From: CAYJRR01 sp964372275 [NCBI: uncultured bacterium]
GTDB taxonomy: Bacteria; CAYJRR01
DNA length: 16,148 bases
Direction of reading: 5' to 3'
Assembly (NCBI GenBank): GCA_964372275.1
Contig: CAYJRR010000102.1
Location: 1 to 16,148, forward strand
The translations under genes and the position numbers were made by a program. The notes below the pieces were generated by a model, which was given only the letters and a program-made list of their open reading frames with translations, was not told where the DNA came from and made no database searches. Below, in pieces: positions 14,068 to 16,148 of the stretch. Numbering within the stretch: position 1 is the first letter of the stretch; every line of letters begins with the position of its first letter.

Positions 14068-15729
14068 TTAGCGGCGCCGCGGGCGTCCTGCGGCGGGCGC
14101 GCCTGTCTCTCCGGAAGGAATCCTTGCCGCAGTCCGCGCCGCCCGACGCGAGCCGCGGTCGCCCGAGCGACGCGCCGCGCGGAAGCCGATCTCCACGTCG
14201 AACGCCTCGCGAAACAGGGCCGCCTTCTGCCGAGCCGCCCAGAGCTCCAGCTCGAGCTCCTTGGCGCTTCCGACCTCGACGAAGAGCCGGGTTCCGCGGG
14301 CCTTCAGGCGGACCGACTTCACGCGGCCGTCGTGGGTACGGTCGAGCCCGTCGGCGATGCGGAGGATCCCCGCCAGCCGCCGCACGAGCAGGCGCTCCTC
14401 CGGTGGCAGCACGACGAACTCCGGATGGCGGTCGCGCGGGTGCGCGCGCCGGTGGTAGCGCGCGACGTTCGAGGCGAGCGCCTTCTCGGTCTCGGTCATC
14501 CCCGGGAGGTCGGCGTTGGCGATCAGGTAGGCCGAGTGCTTGTGGTGGCGCGCGTAGCTGACGAAGACGCCGGCGTCGTGGAGCATCGCCGCGGCCTCGA
14601 GCACGCGCCGCGCGACCGCCGCCGGGACGGCGCGGCCGGTCGGCTCGAGCACGCGCCGTTCCAGGCGGTCGAAGAGCGCCAGCGCCAGCCGCGTCACCTG
14701 GACCGCGTGTCCGAGGTCGACACCGCACCGCCGCCCGAACGACTCGAGGCCGGCGCGGAGGCTCGACTCCGGATCGGAGGCGTCGAGGATCCCGCGGCGG
14801 CGGAGGGTGTCGACGATCAGGCCCTCCCGCAGTCCTCGCCGGCTGATCTCGAGCGCGTCGACCTCCAGGTAGTCGGCGATCCCTTCCAGCACCGCGACCC
14901 CGGCGACGATCACGTCGGCGCGCGACGCGTCGCAGCCCGGGAGCTTGGCCCGCTGGGCGATCGACCTCGACGCCAGCTCGCGCAGCAGGCCTTTGAGCTC
15001 CCCCGCCTCGACGCGCGTCCGTCCGCTCTCGACCGCCTCGCCGCGCAGCATCGCCGCGACCGCCCCCGCCGTCCCGGCGCACGCGATCGCCACCGGGAAC
15101 CGCCGCACCAGGTCGCGCTCGAGGCGCGCCCGCAGGATCTCGCGGACGTAGGCGCGGAGCAGCTTCAGCTCCTTCTTCCGCGGCGGATCCCGCTTGAGGA
15201 AGACCTCGGTCAGCCGCACCGCCCCCAGCGGCAGGCTCTTGGCGCGCACCGCCTCCGCGCCGCGCGCGACGGCGATCTGCGCCGACCCGCCGCCGACGTC
15301 GATCACCAGCGACTCCCCGTCCCCCGCCGCCTGCCCGCCGAGGACCCCCAGGCAAAGGAGCCGCGCCTCCTCGCCGCCCGAGATCACGTCGAGGGGAATC
15401 CCGGTGCGCGCCTTCACCTGCCGAAGGAACAGGTCGTAGTTCGACGCCTCCCGCACCGCCGCCGTCGCCACCGCCCGCACCGCGTCGGGCTTGAGCCGCC
15501 GGATCAACGTCCCGAACCGCGACAGCGCCTCCAGCACCCCCGCGCGTGCCTCGTCTGGCAGCTCGCCGGTGCGGAACACCTCGCGTCCGAGCCGCACCGG
15601 CTCCCGCTCCTCCGCCAGCACCTCGATCCCGTGCCCCGGCCGGAAGCGGGCGATCCCGAGTCGAAGCGCGTTGGACCCGAGGTCGACGGCGGCGACGGTG
15701 ACGGCGGAGGGACGTTCGGCGCGGGGCAT
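14068..15729 (-). CDS. ppx: Ppx/GppA-family phosphatase with C-terminal HD domain
   Basis: This is an exopolyphosphatase or guanosine pentaphosphate phosphohydrolase of 553 residues. The N-terminal ASKHA fold shows AVDLGSNALRL (14-24), SGGEEARLL (117-125, catalytic Glu about 121), VIDVGGGSAQIA (142-153) and SLPLGAVRLTE (165-175). The C-terminal HD-like domain has AMLHDAG (381-387, His384-Asp385), YHRRAHP and LRIADGLDRTH. This is the long two-domain form, as in E. coli Ppx and GppA; sequence alone does not separate polyphosphate from pppGpp as substrate. The last 35 or so residues are Arg/Ala/Gly-rich and variable. The ATG at 15729 fits the family start; the frame is open upstream to 15993 but that part is Arg-rich translation of repeat array 3. 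No clear ribosome binding site is seen. Confidence 0.9.
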   Translation of the reverse strand: MPRAERPSAVTVAAVDLGSNALRLGIARFRPGHGIEVLAEEREPVRLGREVFRTGELPDEARAGVLEALSRFGTLIRRLKPDAVRAVATAAVREASNYDLFLRQVKARTGIPLDVISGGEEARLLCLGVLGGQAAGDGESLVIDVGGGSAQIAVARGAEAVRAKSLPLGAVRLTEVFLKRDPPRKKELKLLRAYVREILRARLERDLVRRFPVAIACAGTAGAVAAMLRGEAVESGRTRVEAGELKGLLRELASRSIAQRAKLPGCDASRADVIVAGVAVLEGIADYLEVDALEISRRGLREGLIVDTLRRRGILDASDPESSLRAGLESFGRRCGVDLGHAVQVTRLALALFDRLERRVLEPTGRAVPAAVARRVLEAAAMLHDAGVFVSYARHHKHSAYLIANADLPGMTETEKALASNVARYHRRAHPRDRHPEFVVLPPEERLLVRRLAGILRIADGLDRTHDGRVKSVRLKARGTRLFVEVGSAKELELELWAARQKAALFREAFDVEIGFRAARRSGDRGSRRAARTAARIPSGETGAPAAGRPRRR

Positions 15730-15741
15730 CGAGGCGTACAG

Positions 15742-15985
15742 GATACCGGATCGGCGGCGGTTCCAGTTGCGGCCACGGCGACGGCTACCGTTTCGGGTTC
15801 GGATTCGGGTGCGGTCTCGGCTTCGGCATCGGGTGCAAGTGCGGCAACGGGATCGGCGGCGGGATCGGGAGCGGCAACAGCGGCGGATGCGGTGAAGCCG
15901 TTGCCGTTGCCGTTGCCGTTCCCGTTCCCGCAGCTGTCGCCGAAACCGCTCCCGCTGCGGTCGCCGAAGCCGATACTGCACCCGC
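15742..15985. repeat. Degenerate 6-bp tandem repeat array 3 with strand switch
   Basis: From about 15780 to 15892 CGG recurs on a strict 6-bp register: 16 of 19 possible positions between 15782 and 15890. From 15895 the motif becomes its complement (AAGCCG, TTGCCG three times, TTCCCG twice, then more degenerate units to CACCCG), with CCG in most of 15 units. The two halves are head-to-head, so they could fold together as an imperfect long hairpin. It lies directly 5' of ppx and takes up most of its upstream region. Confidence 0.75.
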
Positions 15986-16116
15986 CGCCGCAATGGGCCG
16001 TCGGCATCGCAGCGAGCGCGCCGGCGATACGGCCGCCGTCACGCTCGCTGCTGGGCTGCCTCCTCACGCATGGAGTGAGAGCCGCTTTGCGCGCCCCGCC
16101 TCGGGAACGCTCCCGG
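15986..16116. other. Non-coding remainder next to the contig end
   Basis: No recognisable gene on either strand. Frames are open but give Arg/Ala/Pro-rich sequence without family features. A short inverted repeat, CTCAC-N7-GTGAG, lies at 16063-16079 and may be a site of some kind or chance. No promoter for ppx could be placed confidently. Confidence 0.4.
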
Positions 16117-16148
16117 AGCTCGGAAGAGCGTCGTGGTGGGAAAGAGGG
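16117..16148. other. Probable untrimmed Illumina TruSeq adapter
   Basis: The last 32 bases match the read-through form of the TruSeq universal adapter at 28 of 32 positions by direct comparison, including the shared run TCGGAAGAGCGTCGTG and later GGGAAAGAG. The adapter sequence is recalled from general knowledge. This stretch should not be treated as genomic. Confidence 0.85.

Noticed and set aside
15742-15985. CRISPR array
   Set aside because: Period is 6 bp with degenerate units, without 25-40 bp repeats or unique spacers, and no cas genes are nearby.
15730-15993. N-terminal extension of Ppx from an upstream start
   Set aside because: The extra 88 residues are Arg-rich translation of array 3 and lack similarity to the family, which starts at MPRAERP.
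15993-16148. Plus-strand gene starting at the right end
   Set aside because: Open but runs into the adapter-like stretch and shows no recognisable domain or ribosome binding site.

Overview
The window is very GC-rich DNA (roughly 70% by eye) from a Gram-negative bacterium. LpxH (lipid A pathway), a DksA with the coiled-coil tip motif and a PilZ-like domain of the kind common in deltaproteobacterial lineages suggest a Myxococcota/Desulfobacterota- or Acidobacteriota-like organism; this placement is an inference and is not firm. Alternative starts are frequent (TTG for speD, lpxH and fmdB; GTG for rluA-like, purQ, the lipoprotein and purB). The last 32 bases look like an untrimmed Illumina adapter, so the right edge is probably a contig end.

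Left block (1-3802, minus strand). A HTH-cupin regulator, speD, pdaD and speE form a polyamine operon, followed by dksA (own promoter) and a truncated PilZ-like gene. The operon is read from a sigma70-like promoter whose -10 is overlapped by an inverted repeat (GTTTAG-N5-CTAAAC). A second copy with the arms reversed lies 56 bp downstream, and a small intrinsic-terminator-like hairpin sits in the leader. Arginine would be decarboxylated to agmatine (PdaD), SAM decarboxylated by SpeD, and the aminopropyl group transferred by SpeE. No agmatinase or agmatine deiminase is present here.

Middle block (3803-6970). lpxH (minus) is divergent from a tRNA-Val(GAC) with a near-consensus promoter. The tRNA is followed 13 bp later by an uncharacterised radical SAM gene, and that by an RluA-type pseudouridine synthase overlapping it by 4 bp.

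Right block (6974-15729, minus strand). fmdB-like, purB, purS, purQ, an uncharacterised lipoprotein and purL form one operon in which every junction is a 4-bp stop/start overlap. Upstream lie a secreted 476-residue protein of unknown function and a full-length Ppx/GppA-HD phosphatase.

The most unusual signal is a family of three degenerate tandem arrays with a 6-bp period (core NNNCGG or its complement). They lie at 6776-6970 between the convergent 3' ends of the rluA-like gene and purL, at 10890-11000 inside the 3' end of purB (adding a 51-residue low-complexity tail while the purB/purS overlap is kept), and at 15742-15985 upstream of ppx, where the repeat switches strand half-way.
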